This document shows positions 57,654 to 64,000 of a stretch of 64,000 nucleotides of DNA, in pieces. The number at the start of each line of letters is the position of its first letter. The stretch's first letter is position 1. Source of the DNA: a bacterium (GTDB taxonomy: Bacteria > Cyanobacteriota > Vampirovibrionia > Obscuribacterales > Obscuribacteraceae); contig WGMS01000006.1 of the NCBI GenBank assembly GCA_016124935.1, positions 20,267 through 84,266 on the forward strand, written 5' to 3'. The translations under genes and the position numbers were made by a program. Under the pieces are notes generated by a model. It saw only the letters and a list, made by a program, of their open reading frames with translations, was not told where the DNA came from and did not search any database.

Positions 57654-58443
57654 TCTGCTCTACAGCATGGCAGGGGCGCTTATGGTAGCATCGCTTATGA
57701 TGTCCATAACCTGGCTTGTTTCAAAGGCTATAAAAAACGCCGGCATTGTCGATGTAGCCTGGGCCCTTGGCTATTCTATACTGACTATTTACTATCTGGT
57801 GGCAGGGCATCATCAAAGCCTTAGACTGCAACTGCTTTCTGCCATGGTTATTCTCTGGAGCCTGCGTCTAACCTGGCATCTTGGCACAAGGTTTTTGCAG
57901 TGGTATCCAGAAGAAGATGCCCGCTACACAGAGCTTCGAGAGAAGCTGGGCGACAACAAAGAATGGAAAATGTACACGATTTTTCTCTGGCAAGGAGCGG
58001 TGCTCAGCTTCATGTCAGCACCGCTTGCGGTGACCGCGTTAGACGCGGCGACGGCAGCGCCATCGGCTCCTGGAGCGGTTCAATATGTCGCCATCTGCCT
58101 GTGGGCTATCTCTTTAGTTGGAGTAACCCTTGCCGACAAACAGCTCTCGGATTTCAAGAAATCTCATAAAGGCAAAACCTGCCAGGTCGGCCTCTGGAAG
58201 TATTCTCGTCACCCGAACTATTTTTTCGAATGGCTCGGTGCCCTCTCCTTCTCACTCTTTGTCATAGATATGCCGCTCGGTCTTTTAGCTTTGAGCTGCC
58301 CTCTTGTTCTATTGCATCTTCTAATAAACGTAACCGGCGTAAAACCCGCCGAAGAGCATTCTTTAAAAACCCGTCCTGACTACGCAGCCTATGTCAAAAC
58401 AACCAGCCCCTTTTTCCCCTGGTGGAGGAAACAAAGTTCATGA
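57643..58443 (+). CDS. DUF1295 membrane protein (steroid 5-alpha-reductase-like)
   Basis: This protein of about 266 residues is multi-pass (about six helices) with the DUF1295/COG3752 motif GLWKYSRHPNYFFEW. It is related to steroid 5-alpha-reductase and isoprenylcysteine methyltransferase folds. The start at ATG 57643 (AAGGAGCGACC upstream) is better than the frame opening at 57622. It overlaps the cyclopropane synthase by 11 bases and the next gene by 4. An oxidoreductase acting on lipids is expected. Confidence 0.87.
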   Translation: MLIDLLYSMAGALMVASLMMSITWLVSKAIKNAGIVDVAWALGYSILTIYYLVAGHHQSLRLQLLSAMVILWSLRLTWHLGTRFLQWYPEEDARYTELREKLGDNKEWKMYTIFLWQGAVLSFMSAPLAVTALDAATAAPSAPGAVQYVAICLWAISLVGVTLADKQLSDFKKSHKGKTCQVGLWKYSRHPNYFFEWLGALSFSLFVIDMPLGLLALSCPLVLLHLLINVTGVKPAEEHSLKTRPDYAAYVKTTSPFFPWWRKQSS

Positions 58444-59516
58444 ACAGTACCGCTACAACCAAGCGCAAATTCAGCCCGGATAGACAGAGCAACCTGATGC
58501 TCTACGACATGCTCGCCACCGGCCTGGTGCCTGAGGCTCTGGTTAGAGCCGGCATAAAGAATATGCTCGGCAAAAAACTGCAAGAGCTGCGCGAAGATGA
58601 CCCCGAAAAGCAGCTGGAAAATACCAGAGCCTTCAAAGAAGAGCTCGAGAAGCTTCCCATCGCCATCGAGACCGACACCGCAAACAATCAACACTATGAG
58701 GTGCCCACAGAGTTTTTTCTAAACATACTCGGTCCTTCGATGAAATACAGTTGCTGCCTGTTTGAGAATGCCACCACCCTGGCAGAAGCAGAAGAGTCCA
58801 TGCTGGATACAACGATGCAGCGCGCAGAGCTTGTGAACGGTCAGAGCATTCTTGATCTGGGCTGCGGCTGGGGCTCTTTCACACTATATGCGGCGGCACG
58901 CCTGCCTGACTCTCAGATAACGGCGGTATCAAACTCTGCCACGCAGCGCCAGTTTATCGAAGCTCGCGCCAAAGAGAGAGGTCTCAAAAATATAGAAGTA
59001 GTCACCGCCGACATCAAAAATCTAGAGCTGGATAGAACCTTTGACCGCATAGTATCGGTAGAGATGTTCGAGCACGCCAAAAACTATCGACGACTTTTCG
59101 CCAAGGTGGCAAACTGGCTGAAGCCCGATGGCAAGATGTTTGTCCATGTCTTTACTCACAAAACCTACCAGTATCACTTTGCCGAAGAAGAGCACGACTG
59201 GCTGGGACGGTACTTCTTTGCCGGCGGCACCATGCCGTCAGATTTACTCTTCTCGCTTTTCAACGAAGATATCATCGTTCGCAAACACTGGCGGGTGAAC
59301 GGCAAACACTATCAAAAAACCGCCGAAGCCTGGCTCGACAATATGACCAGGAACAAGACCATCGTCAAAGAGATAATCAAAAACACCTATGGCGCCGACC
59401 AGGCCACCCGCTGGTGGGTCTACTGGCGACTCTTTTTCCTTGCCTGCGCCGAGTTATGGGGATATGACGACGGCAACCAGTGGATAGTCTCTCACTATCT
59501 ATTCGAGCGAAGATAA
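58440..59516 (+). CDS. SAM-dependent methyltransferase of the cyclopropane synthase/CNMT-like group
   Basis: This 358-residue protein has SAM motif ILDLGCGWGSFTLYAA near residue 137 and the tail KTAEAWLDNMTRNKTIVKEI, then YGYDDGN-type ending typical of the coclaurine N-methyltransferase-like branch of the cyclopropane synthase superfamily. A Rhodobacter enzyme of this kind (UfaM) methylates unsaturated acyl chains; the assignment here is by resemblance. ATG 58440 overlaps the previous stop as ATGA and has GGAGG upstream. Confidence 0.82.
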   Translation: MNSTATTKRKFSPDRQSNLMLYDMLATGLVPEALVRAGIKNMLGKKLQELREDDPEKQLENTRAFKEELEKLPIAIETDTANNQHYEVPTEFFLNILGPSMKYSCCLFENATTLAEAEESMLDTTMQRAELVNGQSILDLGCGWGSFTLYAAARLPDSQITAVSNSATQRQFIEARAKERGLKNIEVVTADIKNLELDRTFDRIVSVEMFEHAKNYRRLFAKVANWLKPDGKMFVHVFTHKTYQYHFAEEEHDWLGRYFFAGGTMPSDLLFSLFNEDIIVRKHWRVNGKHYQKTAEAWLDNMTRNKTIVKEIIKNTYGADQATRWWVYWRLFFLACAELWGYDDGNQWIVSHYLFERR

Positions 59517-59547
59517 TCGCATCTAAATTCCTAGACGCACCCGGACA

Positions 59548-60774
59548 CTACCACTCGTTCATCAGAGGCTTCAGCCTGATTTTATCCATGTCTATGGGCG
59601 AGCGTGTCTTGTCGGCGAACTGTTTTCTATGCTCTAGCTTGAACCAGCGCGCGCCAACAACTCTGCCGTCCGGCACCCGCTTCATGCGCAGCAGCCAGGT
59701 ATCATAAGTGTCCACATCGACCGCACAGATTTTCTGCAGATTGGTCACCACCAGTATCTTCCTGAGACCGGGCTGAAGCCCAGGCAGATTGATGTCGAAC
59801 AGGTAAGAGCGCCCGTTCACCGTAGCCCTGAAGGCGGGCTTGGCGGTGTCGCTAACAGCGAAAGCGGCGGTAGCGCCGGATACTCGCAAGGGCATCCAGC
59901 GATGGACGGCATTGGTGGCGTTAGAGCCTATCTCGGCGGTCTCCAGGCAGGACATTTGCGAGAAACACTCTTTGACGATCTTCGGCAGAATCTCAGCGTC
60001 GTTGCAGCGCAAAAGCGTATCGGCGGTGTTGGCTTTGGCAAGCAAGGTCACATTAGGATTGATGGCAAACTGCGCTTTCTGCAGCTCCAAAAGCATGTTG
60101 CGCTGTTCTATCTGGGCCTGGAGCGCGGCAGAGTTGACGTTGCCCTGCAAAGGACTCGAGTCCATGCGCCCCTTTATGGCGCGCATGGTCTCGTACTCTT
60201 TCCAGGCAGCACCCTTGAGCGGATTCGAGGCGTCGTATTTTTCATACAATTCGAAGGCTTTATGATAAGTGTCCATGGCTGCCTGCATGCGCTTGAGACC
60301 CTTGTGACAGCCAGCCTCATAGTACATGCACTGGGCTAGATAGGGCTCGTGTCCAGCCTTGTCCAGCTGGGCTTCCATCATCTGCAAGTATCTGATGCCG
60401 TCGGCATAGTCTTTGCGGGCGATAGCTTTCATCGCCACCTGATAGAGCTTGTTGTCCTCCAGAATAATGTCGAGCTTTTCGGTCTTACCCTGTAGAAGCG
60501 TCCTGGAGGATGCGGTTTTAAGACCGGAGCCAGCGCCAGTATCTGAGTTCGGCTCAGAGCCCGCGGCGCTATCTGGGTCCGTCTCTTGCATAGCCGGTTC
60601 CGACGAAGAGGTATCGACCCCGTCGATAGACGAATCATAGCCGTCTTCTCCCACTTCTGCCTGGGCTAAAGCCCCGGGTCCTGCCCCCAGAAGCCCGGGA
60701 CAACAGAGTACCAGTGTGAACAAAGCCACGACAGACCGACGCAGAATTATAGAGGTGGATACTGAATAGCGCAT
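59548..60774 (-). CDS. Exported TPR-like protein
   Basis: This 408-residue protein has a signal peptide (to about residue 38, ending ALAQ), a Glu/Ser/Asp-rich spacer (about 40-85), TPR-like helices (about 105-200: YADGIRYLQMMEAQLDKAGH) and a C-terminal beta-rich domain. It is convergent with the methyltransferase gene. No catalytic motif was recognised. Confidence 0.65.
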   Translation of the reverse strand: MRYSVSTSIILRRSVVALFTLVLCCPGLLGAGPGALAQAEVGEDGYDSSIDGVDTSSSEPAMQETDPDSAAGSEPNSDTGAGSGLKTASSRTLLQGKTEKLDIILEDNKLYQVAMKAIARKDYADGIRYLQMMEAQLDKAGHEPYLAQCMYYEAGCHKGLKRMQAAMDTYHKAFELYEKYDASNPLKGAAWKEYETMRAIKGRMDSSPLQGNVNSAALQAQIEQRNMLLELQKAQFAINPNVTLLAKANTADTLLRCNDAEILPKIVKECFSQMSCLETAEIGSNATNAVHRWMPLRVSGATAAFAVSDTAKPAFRATVNGRSYLFDINLPGLQPGLRKILVVTNLQKICAVDVDTYDTWLLRMKRVPDGRVVGARWFKLEHRKQFADKTRSPIDMDKIRLKPLMNEW

Positions 60775-60850
60775 ATCAGTCTAGAAACCAGTATTTTTCG
60801 CACTAATTGTATCTTACCCAAACTTTGAAAAAAATTATAAATCAGACCAA

Positions 60851-61783
60851 TCAGGATGGAAGGAACGGAGAGTAGTCCAGAAATTCTCTTTGAGAGAGTG
60901 GCAGCGGCTGCAACCACCACTTCTCCACATCAAAAGACCAGTATCTTCCGGTGCCACCGGTTTCGCCACCGGGGTCATCTTGATTGAACTCCAAGAAGGC
61001 TGTGCCGGAAAGCTGCAGCGTCCGAGAGTTTTTGAAATCTACAATCGTCAGTCCGGCTTTCGGATTTTTGTCTAGATTGCCAAAAGAGTTGAACATGCTA
61101 TTACCTGAATAATCCGGGCATCTAATGCGACGCTCAGAAACCATCTTTAGAAAGCCCTTCTTCCCGCCTCTATGAGAGACATCGAGCCCTCTTTCGGCAT
61201 GACCAGTGACAAGAAAAGCTGTGTCAGCCCGGGCGATAACAGCTTGCACCGACTCAACCAAATCGCTACCACTGAGTATATTGCTTACACTTCCAGTGGT
61301 ATCAGACAGGAGATCCAATTTCCTTCTTTGAATGTACTTGGGACAAAGTGGATAAGACTCTTCTACTTTGAGACGAATCTGTTCGGTCGAATACAGCTCG
61401 ACGGTGCCATTTACTTTCAGCCGCCTTCTTGTCTCCAGCTCGATAAACAGAAGACCAAGCTTTCTTCCGGCTTCAATATTCCGCCAGAGCGGATCTGTTG
61501 CGACCTTATCAATCTGATTCAGATCGAGAACAACACTCTTCAAATCAGGAGCGGAAGCAAATCCTGTGGTACCACATATGATAGACGCCCAGTGTTTGTC
61601 GTCGCTCCCAGAAGTTGAGCCAGCAACCACCATAGACTGCCTGGCGATGAAGTCGAGCGCACCTTCAAGGATCTCATTCTTAATCACCTGGCCATTGCGC
61701 TTGGCTAGCTCTTCTTCTCCAAGCAACTTCTGAACTTTTAACTCTCCTTCGTGAAAAGGACTGTCCTTATTTCGATTTTGCAT
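60851..61783 (-). CDS. Pyridoxamine 5'-phosphate oxidase-like flavin-binding protein
   Basis: From ATG 61783 (AGGTGG upstream) the protein of 310 residues begins NRNKDSPFHEGELKVQKLLG, the usual start of this PNPOx-related family, and continues with a split-barrel flavin-binding fold (HWASIICGTTGFASAPD; GLLFIELETRRRLKVNGTVE). The frame extends to 61864, where ATG overlaps the DsrE stop, but no ribosome site is present there. It likely binds FMN and reduces or detoxifies a small molecule. It follows the DsrE gene in a TetR-controlled unit. Confidence 0.78.
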   Translation of the reverse strand: MQNRNKDSPFHEGELKVQKLLGEEELAKRNGQVIKNEILEGALDFIARQSMVVAGSTSGSDDKHWASIICGTTGFASAPDLKSVVLDLNQIDKVATDPLWRNIEAGRKLGLLFIELETRRRLKVNGTVELYSTEQIRLKVEESYPLCPKYIQRRKLDLLSDTTGSVSNILSGSDLVESVQAVIARADTAFLVTGHAERGLDVSHRGGKKGFLKMVSERRIRCPDYSGNSMFNSFGNLDKNPKAGLTIVDFKNSRTLQLSGTAFLEFNQDDPGGETGGTGRYWSFDVEKWWLQPLPLSQREFLDYSPFLPS

Positions 61784-61863
61784 CTCGCACCACCTTAAAA
61801 CTACGGAGGACAAGCGGCCAAGCCTCCTATATGAAGGCTCAGCCGCCGCTTCCTCTGCGACCA

Positions 61864-62238
61864 TCAGAAGTTGAGAATGGTGTATCCGTCATCAATCAGA
61901 TTTCTGATACTGGTCAGCCCTGATGTAGATGGAATCGGATTGTCCTTAATCAGGTCAAAACCACTTTTCTCTACCGTTTCTGTAGCACCAAAAACATCGG
62001 CACAACCGCAGGACACACCCGCGACTTTGTCTCTGACGGCTTCGAATAGTTCAAAGGCGGGATGTTCTTTGTTGGAAAGTTCTCCAATCCAGCGAGTGCC
62101 GGCGCCCTGAAACATCAGAGTAACGTCATCTCCCTTCTCTTTGAATTCGTAGGTTGTCGCCAGTGCGTTGAATAAACGCCCCAGAGCCTCTTCTGTGCCT
62201 GCTTTCGGGTCTGCGTAAACCATAACTGCTGTTTTCAT
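61864..62238 (-). CDS. DsrE/DsrF-like protein
   Basis: This 124-residue protein has the DsrE-type fold pattern (VMVYADPKAGTEEALGRLFN; VTLMFQGAGTRWI; VSCGCADVFGA). Family members take part in sulfur transfer or act as small redox proteins. Two Cys residues lie close together (CGC). AGGAG precedes the ATG. It is the first gene of the unit controlled by the palindromic operator at 62300-62321. Confidence 0.75.
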   Translation of the reverse strand: MKTAVMVYADPKAGTEEALGRLFNALATTYEFKEKGDDVTLMFQGAGTRWIGELSNKEHPAFELFEAVRDKVAGVSCGCADVFGATETVEKSGFDLIKDNPIPSTSGLTSIRNLIDDGYTILNF

Positions 62239-62298
62239 TTTCTAACTCCTTCAGTTGAATCGAATGATAAATTTGCGTTTTTCGATTTGCATGACTTT

Positions 62299-62327
62299 AT
62301 TGTACCGAACGTTCGGTACAATTGCAA
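62299..62327 (-). promoter_or_regulatory. Promoter with perfect 22-base operator palindrome
   Basis: Reading leftward, -35 TTGCAA (62322-62327) and -10 TACAAT (62299-62304) are separated by 17 bases. A perfect palindrome with half-site TTGTACCGAAC (62300-62321) covers the spacer and the -10 box. The half-site is shared with the tetR promoter, so TetR repression of the DsrE unit is very likely. Confidence 0.85.
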
Positions 62328-62377
62328 CCCCAAAATTACAAGATCGCAACAATCATTCCAAGAATCACCCAGAAAAT

Positions 62378-62935
62378 TTACTTCAAAAGCTGTTCTGGCA
62401 ACCGTTTTAAGGCTCTCTGAAAAACACTCTTATTGTCAATAGCCCTGGCGACCACTAATGCGCCCTGAATAGACGCCATGGCTTCTTCGGCTCGTTCTTT
62501 AGCTTCTCTGGCATCGCAGCCACTCTCTTTTGCCACAGATTCCATCGCCTTTATCCAGGCTCTCATCTGTTCTTTCAACTTGATACCAGACGCATCGGAT
62601 CCGGCTTTAATCGAAAGAGAATCTAGTACACAGCCCTTCTCACCACCACAATAGAACTGATCGATGTTCTTTATCATGGTGTTCAGCTTTGCTTCCGGTG
62701 CCCCGGCGTCAGTAAGCGGCGCAATCACGAACTGTTCTAATATGCCGTCTACATGTTTAAGAACTTCTGCGACCATCTCATCCTTTCCGCCCGGGAAATG
62801 ATGATAGAGACTCGCCTTTCCAAGACCGGTCTCTTTTGAAATCAAACTCATGGACGCCCCTTCATAGCCCCTTGAGCGAAACACCTCAAGCAAGCGTGCA
62901 AGAATCTCATCTCTGGTTAATAGTGGCGCCGGCAT
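62378..62935 (-). CDS. TetR-family transcriptional repressor
   Basis: This protein of 185 residues has a TetR N-terminal helix-turn-helix (LLTRDEILARLLEVFRSRGY, then LGKASLYHHFPGGKDEM). The ligand-binding C-terminal domain has Cys residues (CGGEKGCVLDSLS). AGGAGAATT lies just before ATG 62935, which is preferred to the frame opening at 62986. Operators with the shared half-site in its own promoter and in the DsrE promoter indicate autoregulation and control of the neighbouring genes. The inducer is unknown. Confidence 0.9.
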   Translation of the reverse strand: MPAPLLTRDEILARLLEVFRSRGYEGASMSLISKETGLGKASLYHHFPGGKDEMVAEVLKHVDGILEQFVIAPLTDAGAPEAKLNTMIKNIDQFYCGGEKGCVLDSLSIKAGSDASGIKLKEQMRAWIKAMESVAKESGCDAREAKERAEEAMASIQGALVVARAIDNKSVFQRALKRLPEQLLK

Positions 62936-62957
62936 AATTCTCCTCACATATCCATCT

Positions 62958-62986
62958 ATTGTACCTATCGGTACAATGATATGCAA
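62958..62986 (-). promoter_or_regulatory. tetR promoter with operator
   Basis: Leftward -35 TTGCAT (62981-62986) and -10 TACAAT (62958-62963) are spaced by 17 bases. The inverted repeat ATTGTACC/GGTACAAT around TATC (62958-62977) matches the half-site of the DsrE operator. It lies 23 bases before the tetR ATG. Confidence 0.82.
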
Positions 62987-62995
62987 ATCGAGGAC

Positions 62996-63475
62996 TTATA
63001 GAGCCAATTCAGACAAACCAGGATGGTCATCCGGTCTTCGACCAGGCTCCCAAAGAAACTTTCGATCTGCCGGAGCTATTGGCAGATCATTGATGCTGGC
63101 GTGGCGATCGGTCATCAGTCCATCGGCATTGAACTTCCAGCACTCATTGCCATAAGAACGATACCAATTAGCGCTGTCATCGTGCCACTCATAGGCGAAT
63201 CGCACCGCAATAAAATCACCGGTATACGCCCACAGTTCTTTAATAAGCCTGTATTCCAACTCTTTCTTCCACTTGCGCGCAAGAAATTGAACAATCTCTT
63301 CGCGACCATTCAAGAACTCACTTCTGTTCCTCCAGCGACTATCAAGAGAATAAGCCTGGGAAACTCTCACCGGGTCACGACTGTTCCAGGCATCTTCCGC
63401 CAGCCGGACTTTCAATACAGCCGACTCTTGATCAAAAGGCGGCAGAGGTGGGCGAACATCTACAGAACTTGTCAT
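62996..63475 (-). CDS. DUF1348 (NTF2-like) protein
   Basis: This 159-residue protein matches DUF1348, an NTF2/SnoaL-like fold ([59 protein letters not shown]). Such small cone-shaped proteins bind or convert small molecules. It lies just upstream of tetR in the same direction, with the tetR operator in between. It may belong to the same stress response. Confidence 0.85.
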   Translation of the reverse strand: MTSSVDVRPPLPPFDQESAVLKVRLAEDAWNSRDPVRVSQAYSLDSRWRNRSEFLNGREEIVQFLARKWKKELEYRLIKELWAYTGDFIAVRFAYEWHDDSANWYRSYGNECWKFNADGLMTDRHASINDLPIAPADRKFLWEPGRRPDDHPGLSELAL

Positions 63476-63603
63476 TGTGCTTTGTCTCTTTCAAGTTTCA
63501 CGCTACAAAGACCAAAGGTTATCACCTTTTTCGACTAATTAGAATTCGGCGTTGTGCTAGCTAGAAAGACCAAATTGCAAGCCAGAATCGAATTCTATTG
63601 CCC

Positions 63604-63961
63604 TCATTCTTTGCTGCGACCTAGAAACTGATATGCCTCGGGCTCAAAGGAATATCTTAGATATGGAAATTGCTTGCGCATAACTTGAAATGACGACTCC
63701 GGAGGCAACTTAATACCGTCTTCGAATACTGGCTCAGAGAGCGGTCCCCAATTTGTATACCAGCATGCGACTCTATTGTTCTTATCAAAATGAAAGTGCA
63801 AAGAGAGCGAAATACAGACACCAGAATCGCAAATGGAAATACCATATAAATTCCGTGTCCCGGGGATGTCTCTATCGTAGTTGAAACTTGGCGATCACGG
63901 CTCCGGTTGCTTCTTTTGTCAGTATTGTATCAGGCTGCTTTAGTATTGCAAGTAGTGGCAC
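63604..63961 (-). pseudogene. Frameshifted hypothetical gene at the window end
   Basis: Leftward, a frame from GTG 63961 reads PLLAILKQPDTILTKEATGA, then VIAKFQLR and a stop. The next frame continues from NYDRDIPGTRNLYGISICDS to the end at 63604 (FEPEAYQFLGRSKE). Removing one base near 63880-63890 gives one protein of about 118 residues. It may be a recent mutation or a sequence error, and the true start may lie outside the window. Family not recognised. Confidence 0.45.
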
Positions 63962-64000
63962 GCAAATTTTTGATCTTTGTTTGAAGGTCTTTTAGTTCTC

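Overview
The window looks like chromosomal DNA of a Gram-negative-type bacterium. It has many Sec signal peptides, secreted TPR proteins, LysM proteins, a TPR-caspase, DUF4388 and Ser/Thr kinase signalling genes, and a membrane-lipid modification operon. This mix fits the non-photosynthetic cyanobacterial relatives (Melainabacteria/Vampirovibrionia, Obscuribacter-like). That placement is an inference from gene style; no rRNA or marker gene is present. No rRNA, tRNA, CRISPR array, insertion sequence or integrase was recognised.

Layout. 1-9982: housekeeping and signalling (end of rpiB, glycerate kinase, a LysM protein, a DUF4388 protein, pepA, a membrane Ser/Thr kinase). 9969-19240: an APC-type permease and two separate KdpD/KdpE-like two-component pairs without kdpFABC, with an exported TPR protein, a DinJ/YafQ-type toxin-antitoxin pair and a Spy/CpxP-like protein between them. 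19516-26358: HEAT-like, PAS-PAS, TPR and DUF2207 proteins. 26470-32410: an accessory zone with two tetranucleotide repeat tracts and several frameshifted or stop-containing genes. 32426-38226: an operon-like set of large exported proteins. 38319-40744: a candidate cell-wall-active protein followed by small, possibly immunity-type genes. 40830-46691: exported proteins including an alpha/beta hydrolase without its serine and a TPR-caspase. 46688-50671: a lysozyme gene, then a three-gene operon around a LysM protein with an anthrax-lethal-factor-like metalloprotease domain. 50818-59516: a lipid-modification cluster (renalase-like flavoprotein, desaturase, COG2907 flavoprotein, DUF1365, cyclopropane synthase, DUF1295, second methyltransferase). 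60851-63475: a TetR-controlled group with clear palindromic operators in two promoters. The last 400 bases hold a frameshifted gene.

The most interesting content is a pair of lethal-factor-like zinc metalloproteases. One (48791-50371) carries a LysM domain and is flanked in its operon by two small proteins that resemble each other, as immunity or chaperone proteins might. The other (26534-27857) is split in two by ten TCAA units placed so that losing one unit or gaining two would fuse the halves into one 439- or 443-residue protein. This is the layout of a phase-variable effector. Nearby ORFs with in-frame stops at apparent Gln positions, or with single-base frameshifts, suggest an effector gene pool under decay or switching; assembly errors remain an alternative.
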